Assembly (NCBI GenBank): GCA_011524755.1
Contig: WTJR01000168.1
Coordinates: 1 to 6,326 of the forward strand
Length of the DNA: 6,326 bases
Direction: 5' to 3'
Source: Halieaceae bacterium
GTDB lineage: Bacteria; Pseudomonadota; Gammaproteobacteria; Pseudomonadales; Halieaceae
Below, piece by piece: positions 1-5,193 of the stretch (positions within the stretch are counted from its first letter, which is position 1; every line of letters starts with the position of its first letter). The notes beneath the pieces were generated by a model. It had not been told where the DNA came from, did not search any database, and saw only the letters and a program-made list of their open reading frames with translations. Both the position numbers and the translations under genes were made by a program.

Positions 1-11
1 ATATGAGTCAC
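1..11 (-). CDS. Possible 5' end of a leftward gene running off the window
   Basis: On the minus strand an AGGAG (plus positions 19-23) is followed after 7 nt by a GTG codon at 11-9 and then ACT CAT, giving Met-Thr-His before the window ends. The spacing and motif strength match the ribosome sites of the other three genes with visible starts. The gene would be read in the same direction as the SDR gene but beyond that gene's terminator, and the repeat-rich stretch at 77-131 would be its control region. Only three codons are visible, so no function can be given and the call could be chance. Confidence 0.3.
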
Positions 12-20
12 GTTCAATCT
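8..20. repeat. 13-nt direct repeat, copy 1 (TCACGTTCAATCT)
   Basis: This 13-mer occurs again exactly at 1277-1289. This copy overlaps the putative GTG start and leader of the leftward gene, while the second lies between the -35 and -10 of the CoA-transferase promoter. Both are non-coding or at a gene edge. A single 13-nt match in a window of this size can arise by chance, so a shared operator is only a possibility. Confidence 0.35.
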
Positions 21-76
21 CCTATGGATTTCTGTGATGGTTGAGTGAAACCTTTGTGTAAAAAAAGATGTCTATT

Positions 77-104
77 TAATGTGTCTAAAATAATGGACAC
101 ATTA
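77..104. promoter_or_regulatory. Operator-like dyad, TAATGTGTC-N10-GACACATTA
   Basis: Two perfect 9-bp inverted arms (77-85 and 96-104) flank a 10-bp AT-rich spacer, so the arm centres lie 19 bp apart, about two helical turns. Inside it sits the near-palindrome TGTCTA-N6-TGGACA (82-99), and another TGTCTA lies just upstream at 69-74. This is the usual geometry of a site for a dimeric helix-turn-helix repressor such as a TetR-type protein, but the regulator is not identified. It lies about 65 bp before the putative GTG at 11, where it could control a leftward promoter. No convincing -35/-10 pair was found. Confidence 0.45.
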
Positions 105-131
105 CGCTACAATAGCGTGTTGTTTACGCTA
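104..131. repeat. Nested ACGCTA / TAGCGT / ACGCTA repeats
   Basis: ACGCTA at 104-109 is followed after 3 nt by its exact reverse complement TAGCGT at 113-118, and after 7 nt by ACGCTA again at 126-131. The copies at 102-109 and 124-131 extend to TTACGCTA. The middle arm can therefore pair with either flanking copy. The cluster abuts the dyad at 77-104, sharing its last base. It could be a binding-site array or a switchable hairpin, with nothing in the sequence to choose between them. Confidence 0.4.
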
Positions 132-222
132 AATAAAGCGAGGCCGAATCATACACACAAATGCGTCAAACGCGAGGGGTGTGGAGCGACTTATCTGGAC
201 AAACGAAAATTGAATTGGACAG

Positions 223-243
223 AAAAAATCGGCCAACGGCCGA
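223..243 (-). terminator. Rho-independent terminator of the SDR gene
   Basis: Read on the minus strand, a 6-bp GC-rich stem (TCGGCC, loop GTT, GGCCGA; plus positions 229-243) is followed directly by six T residues (plus 228-223). It lies about 45 nt after the SDR stop codon, with correct polarity for ending that transcript. The stem is short but GC-rich, and no similar U-tract follows on the plus strand. Confidence 0.7.
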
Positions 244-261
244 CTCTTCGATGACAAGGGG

Positions 262-283
262 CTTGTGTCGCAGGTGACACAAG
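262..283 (-). other. Perfect 8-bp hairpin just after the SDR stop
   Basis: CTTGTGTC (262-269) and GACACAAG (276-283) form a perfect stem with a 6-nt loop, starting 6 nt past the SDR stop codon. No T-tract follows it, so it is unlikely to terminate alone. It may protect the mRNA 3' end or work with the terminator at 223-243. Its TGTGTC/GACACA core also occurs in the dyad at 77-104, but with a different spacer (6 versus 10 nt). Confidence 0.5.
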
Positions 284-289
284 ACGCGA

Positions 290-1120
290 CTACATCGCCT
301 CCTTTTCTTTCCAATAGGCTTCTACGGTTTGTGCACCAAAACCCGCGATGGCCTCGAAGAAGGTATCTGGGTCTGCGTGGCGCATCTGAGCGAGTCCCAT
401 CTCCATTTCCTTAGCATAAATGTACTCGGGCTTATCCGCGTTGACGGCCTCCCATATACACTTCGCACAATCCATTGGGTCGTCACCTGCATCAATGACC
501 GCATCCGAGACACCTCGCTTCGAACCATTACCTGTCAATGCATTGCGTGCAACGTCCGTCGCCACCGACCCGGGTAAGATATTGGTCACCTTGATGTTGT
601 GGATCTGATCAACTTCTGCGCGGAGCGCATCCATGTAACCGATCAATCCGAACTTCGCTGCCGAATAAGCTGTTCGCAACGGCGGACCAATACGTCCGGC
701 CACTGAACTGATGGCGACGATGTGAGCACCGCCCGCCTCGGCCATGCGTTTAAGCTGAAGCTGAGTCAGCCAGATAGGCGCAATCAGGTCGATATTGATG
801 AGCTCAGTATAGACCTCGGGCTTTGCGTCGATGGCAAGACAGCGCTGACTGATGCCCGCGTTGTTTACCAGAATATCGACTCTGCCCTGCCAGGCCCACG
901 CCTCGTCCACCTTGCTTGCGAGTACATCGTAGTCAGTGACCTCGAATGGAAGAACCAGACAGTCGACAGATAGCTCAGTGGCGAGCGCTTCCAGCGCATC
1001 GACACGACGACCCGACAAAATCAGCTTTGTATTTTGCTGTGCTGCTGTTTGAGCCAAGGCCTTGCCAATACCTGACGAGGCACCGGTAATCCAAATTACT
1101 TTTCCGCTGATAGCCGTCAT
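290..1120 (-). CDS. Short-chain dehydrogenase/reductase (SDR), classical type
   Basis: This 276-residue protein is a soluble NAD(P)-dependent oxidoreductase, probably interconverting an alcohol and a ketone; the substrate is not known. Visible motifs are the Rossmann glycine motif TGASSGIG (residues 12-19), NNAG (86-89), active-site Asn109, Ser139 in the ISSVAG segment, and Tyr152/Lys156 in YSAAK, with the usual Ser-Tyr spacing of 13. PG at 183-184 follows. Arg38-Arg39 after the second strand favour NADP(H) over NAD(H). The length and the segment around NALTGNG (193-199) resemble DHRS7-like/11beta-HSD-like SDRs. The start is supported by GGAG 7 nt upstream. The gene is divergent from the CoA-transferase gene and ends before a leftward terminator, so it appears monocistronic. 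Confidence 0.93.
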   Translation of the reverse strand: MTAISGKVIWITGASSGIGKALAQTAAQQNTKLILSGRRVDALEALATELSVDCLVLPFEVTDYDVLASKVDEAWAWQGRVDILVNNAGISQRCLAIDAKPEVYTELINIDLIAPIWLTQLQLKRMAEAGGAHIVAISSVAGRIGPPLRTAYSAAKFGLIGYMDALRAEVDQIHNIKVTNILPGSVATDVARNALTGNGSKRGVSDAVIDAGDDPMDCAKCIWEAVNADKPEYIYAKEMEMGLAQMRHADPDTFFEAIAGFGAQTVEAYWKEKEAM

Positions 1121-1127
1121 TTACCTA

Positions 1128-1131
1128 CTCC
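1128..1131 (-). promoter_or_regulatory. Ribosome binding site of the SDR gene
   Basis: On the minus strand GGAG lies 7 nt before the ATG at 1120-1118, which fixes this start. Confidence 0.7.
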
Positions 1132-1265
1132 GTTGAATTTGCCGAATGCCCTGACTTTACTGATTTTCTCGAGGTTGACCAGATCTCATTAAACGAAGCG
1201 ATCCAAGGGAACGCCTAAGGGGTATCCAAAACATTGCGACAGTAAGGTTATGATTGCAGGCCTAA

Positions 1266-1294
1266 TTAACACTTACTCACGTTCAATCTATGAT
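1266..1294 (+). promoter_or_regulatory. Sigma-70-type promoter of the CoA-transferase gene
   Basis: The -35 element TTAACA (1266-1271) and the -10 element TATGAT (1289-1294) are separated by exactly 17 nt, each matching the consensus at five of six positions. Transcription would start near 1301 and give a leader of about 33 nt. The promoter lies downstream of the ATG at 1250, which argues that this ATG is not the translation start. The spacer holds the second copy of the 13-nt repeat. Confidence 0.65.
1277..1289. repeat. 13-nt direct repeat, copy 2 (TCACGTTCAATCT)
   Basis: It is identical to positions 8-20. Here it fills most of the spacer of the CoA-transferase promoter and touches the first base of the -10 element, a position where a repressor would block RNA polymerase. 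Significance is uncertain because flanking bases are not conserved. Confidence 0.35.
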
Positions 1295-1321
1295 CTCACG
1301 GTCCCGCCTCGGACCAATATC

Positions 1322-1327
1322 AAGGAG
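1322..1327 (+). promoter_or_regulatory. Ribosome binding site deciding the CoA-transferase start
   Basis: AAGGAG lies 6 nt before the ATG at 1334, an ideal Shine-Dalgarno arrangement. It selects this ATG over the in-frame ATG at 1250. Confidence 0.85.
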
Positions 1328-1333
1328 ATAATA

Positions 1334-2506
1334 ATGTCAGACCAGAGACCCCTTGAAGGGCTTCGTGTTGTGGAATTAGGTCAGTTACTCGCGGGCCCCT
1401 TCACCGGAACAATCCTGGGCTACTTTGGTGCTGAGGTGATCAAGGTAGAGCCGCCATCAGGCGATCCGGTGAGACAGTGGCGAGAAGTCAGAGACGGAAC
1501 CTCGCTTTGGTATCACTCGCTTGGCAGAAATAAGAAAAGCGTCACCCTCGATCTAAAAAGCGAGCGCGGCCGACAAGTAGCTTTTGATCTGCTCTGCCAC
1601 GCCGACGTTGTGATAGAGAACTTCCGCCCGGGAGCAATGGAAAGCTGGGGATTAGGCCCGGACACAGTAAAGGAAAAAAATCCCGGCATCATTTATGCGC
1701 GAATTTCTGGTTATGGCCAAACAGGGCCCTTTTCGCACAAACCAGGTTATGCCTCGGTCACCGAGGGTTACGGCGGCTTCCGGTATATCAACGGGGAGCC
1801 CGGCGCACCGCCTGTCAGGCCCAACATTTCGCTCGGAGATACCGTTGCGGCGATCCATGCTGCGCTGGGTGTAGCGCTGGCAATAATCCAACGAACCAAA
1901 TCGGGCGAAGGACAGGTGATTGATGTGGCGCTGTATGAGTCCGTCTTCAACCTGCTTGAGGGTATTGTGCCCGAGTATGACGGTGCCGGCGTGGTGCGCG
2001 AGCCATCGGGCAGCACCATTACCGGGATTGTACCCACCAACACCTATCTATGTAGCGACGGCAAACATGTTGTTATTGGCGGGAATGGCGACAGTATCTT
2101 TAAGCGGCTAATGGCAGAAGCCGGGCGTCAGGATATGGCCGATGACCCTGAGCTTGCGCACAATCCCGGGCGCGTCATACACCAGGCAAAGATCGATCAG
2201 GCTATTTCAGACTGGTGCGCTAAACACACATCAGAGGAAATCATCGCGACGCTCGAGGAGGCGAGAGTGCCTGTGGGTCCCATCTATAGTGTGGAAGACA
2301 TGATGAGCGATCCGCATTACAACGCTCGAGGCATGTTTGAAACCGTAGAGATTAACGGAGAACCCCTAAAAATCCCCGCTATCATGCCGAAGCTCTCAAG
2401 CACACCCGGAAAAACAATCTGGCCAGGCGCGGCCATAGGCGAACACAACCAAGAGATCCTGGGTGGTCTCCTGGGAATGTCCGATGAAGAGATCGCGAGC
2501 TTATAG
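1334..2506 (+). CDS. Family III CoA-transferase (CaiB/BaiF type)
   Basis: The 390-residue protein belongs to the CaiB/BaiF/Frc family, which moves CoA between carboxylic acids through an enzyme-bound anhydride on a conserved Asp and acts as an interlocked dimer in the cytoplasm. The N-terminus has the family pattern VVELGQLLAGPFTG followed by FGAEVIKVEPP (12-41). GRNKKSVTLDL (64-74), ENFRPG (95-100) and SGYGQTGP (125-132) follow, and Asp169 in SLGDT lies at the same number as the catalytic Asp of formyl-CoA transferase and CaiB. A glycine loop GGNGD is at 249-253 and VPVGPIYS at 312-319. The length is close to the family's usual 380-430. An in-frame ATG 28 codons upstream would add a segment lacking family features, so the start at 1334 is preferred. 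The substrate cannot be read from sequence; names such as formyl-CoA transferase or carnitine dehydratase would be over-specific. Confidence 0.93.
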   Translation: MSDQRPLEGLRVVELGQLLAGPFTGTILGYFGAEVIKVEPPSGDPVRQWREVRDGTSLWYHSLGRNKKSVTLDLKSERGRQVAFDLLCHADVVIENFRPGAMESWGLGPDTVKEKNPGIIYARISGYGQTGPFSHKPGYASVTEGYGGFRYINGEPGAPPVRPNISLGDTVAAIHAALGVALAIIQRTKSGEGQVIDVALYESVFNLLEGIVPEYDGAGVVREPSGSTITGIVPTNTYLCSDGKHVVIGGNGDSIFKRLMAEAGRQDMADDPELAHNPGRVIHQAKIDQAISDWCAKHTSEEIIATLEEARVPVGPIYSVEDMMSDPHYNARGMFETVEINGEPLKIPAIMPKLSSTPGKTIWPGAAIGEHNQEILGGLLGMSDEEIASL

Positions 2507-2519
2507 CCAAATCGAAGAC

Positions 2520-2550
2520 AAAAAAGGGGGCTAATAAGCCCCCTTTTTTT
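2520..2550. terminator. Bidirectional Rho-independent terminator
   Basis: GGGGGCT (2526-2532) pairs perfectly with AGCCCCC (2537-2543) around a 4-nt loop. It is flanked by six A residues on the left (2520-2525) and seven T residues on the right (2544-2550), so each strand sees a stem followed by a U-tract. It begins 13 nt after the CoA-transferase stop and lies 14 nt beyond the receptor stop, serving both convergent genes. Confidence 0.93.
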
Positions 2551-2564
2551 ACTACTAGCTCTGT

Positions 2565-5084
2565 TTAGAACCGGTACGTGAAATCCACACCGTAGGCATC
2601 TCGCGCAGACGGATGGTTAAAGGTTCCGCCGAACTCGGGTGCCGGAATCACCTCCTGCAGGTATTGCTCATCGGTGATATTTCGACCCCACGCCGTGATA
2701 GTCCAGTCAGCGGCTTCTAAGCTGATGCGTGCATCAACCGTGTGGTAGGAGTCGCGAGCAGACTTTGAGAAGTCAGAATTAAAGCCTGGAGCAAAGAAAG
2801 CATTCCAAATCGTTGGCGTCTGCTCACCCTGTAGCGTGTGGAAGTGCATTTTTCCAACGCGTTGGTAATCAACACGAGCAACTAAATCGATGCCAGACCG
2901 AACCGAACTCACCCACTGAACACCTAAATTGCTGCTGTTGTTGGGCGCCTGCGGCACATCGTTACCTACTGAGAGAGGCCGGTTTCTGTTCTTTCGGATC
3001 TCCGAGTCAAGGAAGCCCGCTCCACCGTAGATCGATAGATTTTCAGTCACCGCAAACGTCGCATCAATCTCAAACCCCTGAATAGTCAGCTCATCAATCG
3101 TAGTTACGGTTCTCAGCAAGCCAAAGGGACCAGCAAAGAATTCAAAGAACTGGTTATCATCAACATCGGTTCGGAATGCTGCTGCATTGACCCGGACACG
3201 CCGATCATTGAATTCACCCTTAAACCCTAGCTCGAGTGACGTAGAAACTTCTTTGTCGTAGTCATCAGTGATCTGCAGCTGTGCATCGACCGCCTCGCCC
3301 GGACCACCAAAGCCAGAGTTAAACCAGAAATTCAACGTGTCGGAAGTACCCACACTATTGAAACCTCCAGAACGGAAGCCCATGCCATAAGACGCATACC
3401 AGTTCACCTGATCAGAAGCAGCCCAGCTCAACGTTACTTTTGGCTGAAGCTGATTAAAGTCAGCACTGCGGTTGGGAATTTCACCGCCTTGAAGCGCTGG
3501 ATTGATGGGGAGCGGGGTAAACCCTGGACCCAACAGGTTCACGTTCAAACCAGAGTTGGAGACGTTCGGCACCTGATTATCGACTGTCCGCTCCTCGCGA
3601 TCGTATCGGGCTGCGATGGCCAACTCCCAGTTGTCTGCCAAGTCAAACTCCATCTGCCCGTAGAGCGCCATAACGGTCGTGTCGAAGTTATCCCAGAACA
3701 GCAAATCAGTTGGGTTGGGACCCGACGCTGGAACGTAAGGCTGCCGTAAGAAGCCACCGCCAGTATCAGCACCGTAAGCGACGACTACCTCGCGCTCGAT
3801 CTCTGCCCAGTAAGCACCGGCAATCCATCGAGTCGACGACTCATCGGTCGATACCAGGCGGACGTCGATACTCATATCTTCCTGGTTACGCTCCTGGTAC
3901 TGATAACCATCACAGGAGGTTGGCGTGTAAGGACCGTAGACACCGGCAAAGTCATTTGCAGGGTCGCCTGAGGGAAGTACCACAAAGGGTGCCGCCACGG
4001 GACCAAAGAGATCAGGGCGTGTGAAACTATTCAACGTGGCTCGATCTGCCTGGCAAGCAGGTGTCAGTTCGTATCCATAGAACGTCGCAGAGGTACCGTC
4101 TGAGAGTAAATATTCTTCTAGATCGGTGTAGGCAAAACTCGCAACGAGATCCATCCCGTCCATGGTGTAGTCTGCTTTAACAGAGAAGTCGGTCGTCGTC
4201 TGCTCGTTTTCGCCGGGTACGTTAAACGTGAAATTGAAATCCAGCTCGTTCGGATCTGCAAAAAAAGCTGGGCTTCCAAAGGCTGCTTCAAACGCTGGAA
4301 TAGCGAAAGCGGCATTAAAGTTGATGGCGCCACCGCTCACATCGGTGTACCCGGCACGGAAGTCGAGCTCAAGGTCGTCACTCACATTCCAAACCAAACG
4401 CGCACGAGCACTGGTGTCCTCGAGATAATCGACCGTTCCTTTACCGCCGCTAAAGCTGTTGCTGTAGAAACCATCTGTCTCGCGTGTGCTAACCGCAATA
4501 CGTCCAGCCATGTCGTCACCCACCGGACCACTCACGACCGCACGAGCCTTAAATGCATTGTTATTCCCAAGACCAACAGCAATCTCGGCCTCGGTTTCGT
4601 CGCCGGGCTTTTTGGTGGTTACAAGAATGGCACCCGATACCGCATTACGGCCGTAAAGCGCGCCTTGGGGCCCTTTCAATACCTCAATCTGCTCCACATC
4701 GAACAATTCTTCGTTGAAGCTATTGGGGTTTGTGCTCAATACACCATCGACCACATAGGCAAACGTTGATTCGGCGTCTCGGGTAGAGACGATTCCTCGA
4801 ATACTCACCTGAGTGTCACCCACGTTCGCCGTATCCACCAAGGTCACGTTAGGAATCAAACTGATGTAATCACCAGCACGCTCTACGCCTGCTCGCTCCA
4901 TCGTTTCGGCGTCAATTGCACTAATGGCAATCGGCACTTCTTGGAGGTTCTCACTTCTCTTTCGCGCTGTAACAACCACCTCTTCAATAGCGAAACTGGA
5001 CTCTTGTGCCAGTGCGCTAGGTGCACCGACGGCTGTGATCGCTGTTGTGACCGCCAAAAAAAGCGATGATTTTTTGCTCAACAT
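2565..5084 (-). CDS. TonB-dependent outer-membrane receptor
   Basis: This 839-residue protein is a gated outer-membrane transporter driven by TonB-ExbB-ExbD. A Sec signal peptide (Lys4-Lys5, hydrophobic core, likely cleavage after ALA at 24-26) is followed by a TonB-box-like segment EEVVVTA (34-40). The plug domain covers about 45-160, with SIRG (94-97) and the conserved LKGPQGALYGR-type segment (136-146). The rest is a 22-strand-type barrel rich in alternating aromatic residues, ending GVDFTYRF with the C-terminal Phe needed for barrel assembly. The length is typical and the frame intact. The only two cysteines are Cys344 and Cys391. The start has an AAGGAG 7 nt upstream. No N-terminal signalling domain is present, so it is not a FecA-type transducer. 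The cargo (siderophore, cobalamin, glycan, lipid or aromatic) cannot be assigned; the neighbouring HyuB-type gene only hints at an organic nutrient. Confidence 0.95.
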   Translation of the reverse strand: MLSKKSSLFLAVTTAITAVGAPSALAQESSFAIEEVVVTARKRSENLQEVPIAISAIDAETMERAGVERAGDYISLIPNVTLVDTANVGDTQVSIRGIVSTRDAESTFAYVVDGVLSTNPNSFNEELFDVEQIEVLKGPQGALYGRNAVSGAILVTTKKPGDETEAEIAVGLGNNNAFKARAVVSGPVGDDMAGRIAVSTRETDGFYSNSFSGGKGTVDYLEDTSARARLVWNVSDDLELDFRAGYTDVSGGAINFNAAFAIPAFEAAFGSPAFFADPNELDFNFTFNVPGENEQTTTDFSVKADYTMDGMDLVASFAYTDLEEYLLSDGTSATFYGYELTPACQADRATLNSFTRPDLFGPVAAPFVVLPSGDPANDFAGVYGPYTPTSCDGYQYQERNQEDMSIDVRLVSTDESSTRWIAGAYWAEIEREVVVAYGADTGGGFLRQPYVPASGPNPTDLLFWDNFDTTVMALYGQMEFDLADNWELAIAARYDREERTVDNQVPNVSNSGLNVNLLGPGFTPLPINPALQGGEIPNRSADFNQLQPKVTLSWAASDQVNWYASYGMGFRSGGFNSVGTSDTLNFWFNSGFGGPGEAVDAQLQITDDYDKEVSTSLELGFKGEFNDRRVRVNAAAFRTDVDDNQFFEFFAGPFGLLRTVTTIDELTIQGFEIDATFAVTENLSIYGGAGFLDSEIRKNRNRPLSVGNDVPQAPNNSSNLGVQWVSSVRSGIDLVARVDYQRVGKMHFHTLQGEQTPTIWNAFFAPGFNSDFSKSARDSYHTVDARISLEAADWTITAWGRNITDEQYLQEVIPAPEFGGTFNHPSARDAYGVDFTYRF

Positions 5085-5091
5085 ACGTTGA

Positions 5092-5097
5092 CTCCTT
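5092..5097 (-). promoter_or_regulatory. Ribosome binding site of the TonB-dependent receptor
   Basis: On the minus strand AAGGAG stands 7 nt before the ATG at 5084-5082, confirming the start that carries the signal peptide. Confidence 0.8.
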
Positions 5098-5105
5098 TAC
5101 TTATT

Positions 5106-5123
5106 GTTCGCCTCTTTACGAAC
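5106..5123 (-). other. Small inverted repeat in the receptor leader
   Basis: GTTCG (5106-5110) and CGAAC (5119-5123) are inverted with an 8-nt spacer, ending about 8 nt before the Shine-Dalgarno. In RNA it would be a weak 5-bp hairpin, and in DNA a possible half-site pair. The function is unknown and chance is possible. Confidence 0.25.
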
Positions 5124-5131
5124 TTATGAGA

Positions 5132-5163
5132 GGGCGGCACTGCGAACCCCCGCAGTGCCGCCC
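5132..5163 (-). terminator. Strong 13-bp GC hairpin between the HyuB-type and receptor genes
   Basis: GGGCGGCACTGCG (5132-5144) and CGCAGTGCCGCCC (5151-5163) form a perfect 13-bp stem with a 6-nt loop, 30 nt after the HyuB-type stop codon and about 35 nt before the receptor's ribosome site. Read leftward it is followed by TCTCATAAG rather than a U-tract, so it is not a standard intrinsic terminator. It could be a weak terminator or attenuator, an mRNA stabiliser, or a factor-assisted stop. No convincing receptor promoter was found in the gap; a TATATAAC-like -10 near 5178-5185 has no matching -35. If it is used, the hairpin would lie in the receptor's 5' leader. Confidence 0.6.
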
Positions 5164-5193
5164 GTTGTTAACTTCAGTTATATACGGTGCAAA

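Larger units (their letters stand above)
1121..1333. other. Divergent intergenic region between the SDR and CoA-transferase genes
   Basis: This stretch holds the leaders of both divergent genes. The rightward promoter is clear and is listed separately. For the leftward SDR gene no good -35/-10 pair was found; only AT-rich candidates such as TTTAAT near 1190 are present. A hexamer ATCCAA occurs at 1201-1206 and again at 1224-1229 (23 bp apart), which may be chance. No small ORF with a ribosome site was seen. Confidence 0.5.

Noticed and set aside
45..254. A 69-codon plus-strand ORF starting with GTG in the left intergenic region
   Set aside because: It has no ribosome site, no recognisable domain and an erratic basic composition, and it runs through the dyad repeats and the leftward terminator.
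1..289. Possible CRISPR, integron attC or mobile-element end in the repeat-rich left region
   Set aside because: The repeats are only 6-9 bp, differ from each other and lack regular spacers. No terminal inverted repeat with target duplication, recombinase or transposase is visible.
129..314. A 61-codon minus-strand ORF overlapping the SDR 3' end
   Set aside because: It has no supporting ribosome site, overlaps the SDR end in another frame, and runs through the hairpin and terminator.
3545..3772. Same-strand and antisense ORFs of 60-104 codons inside the receptor gene (for example 3545-3772, 3710-4024, 4118-4333)
   Set aside because: They are shadow frames of an intact receptor gene, with low-complexity Arg/Ser/Thr-rich translations and no family resemblance.
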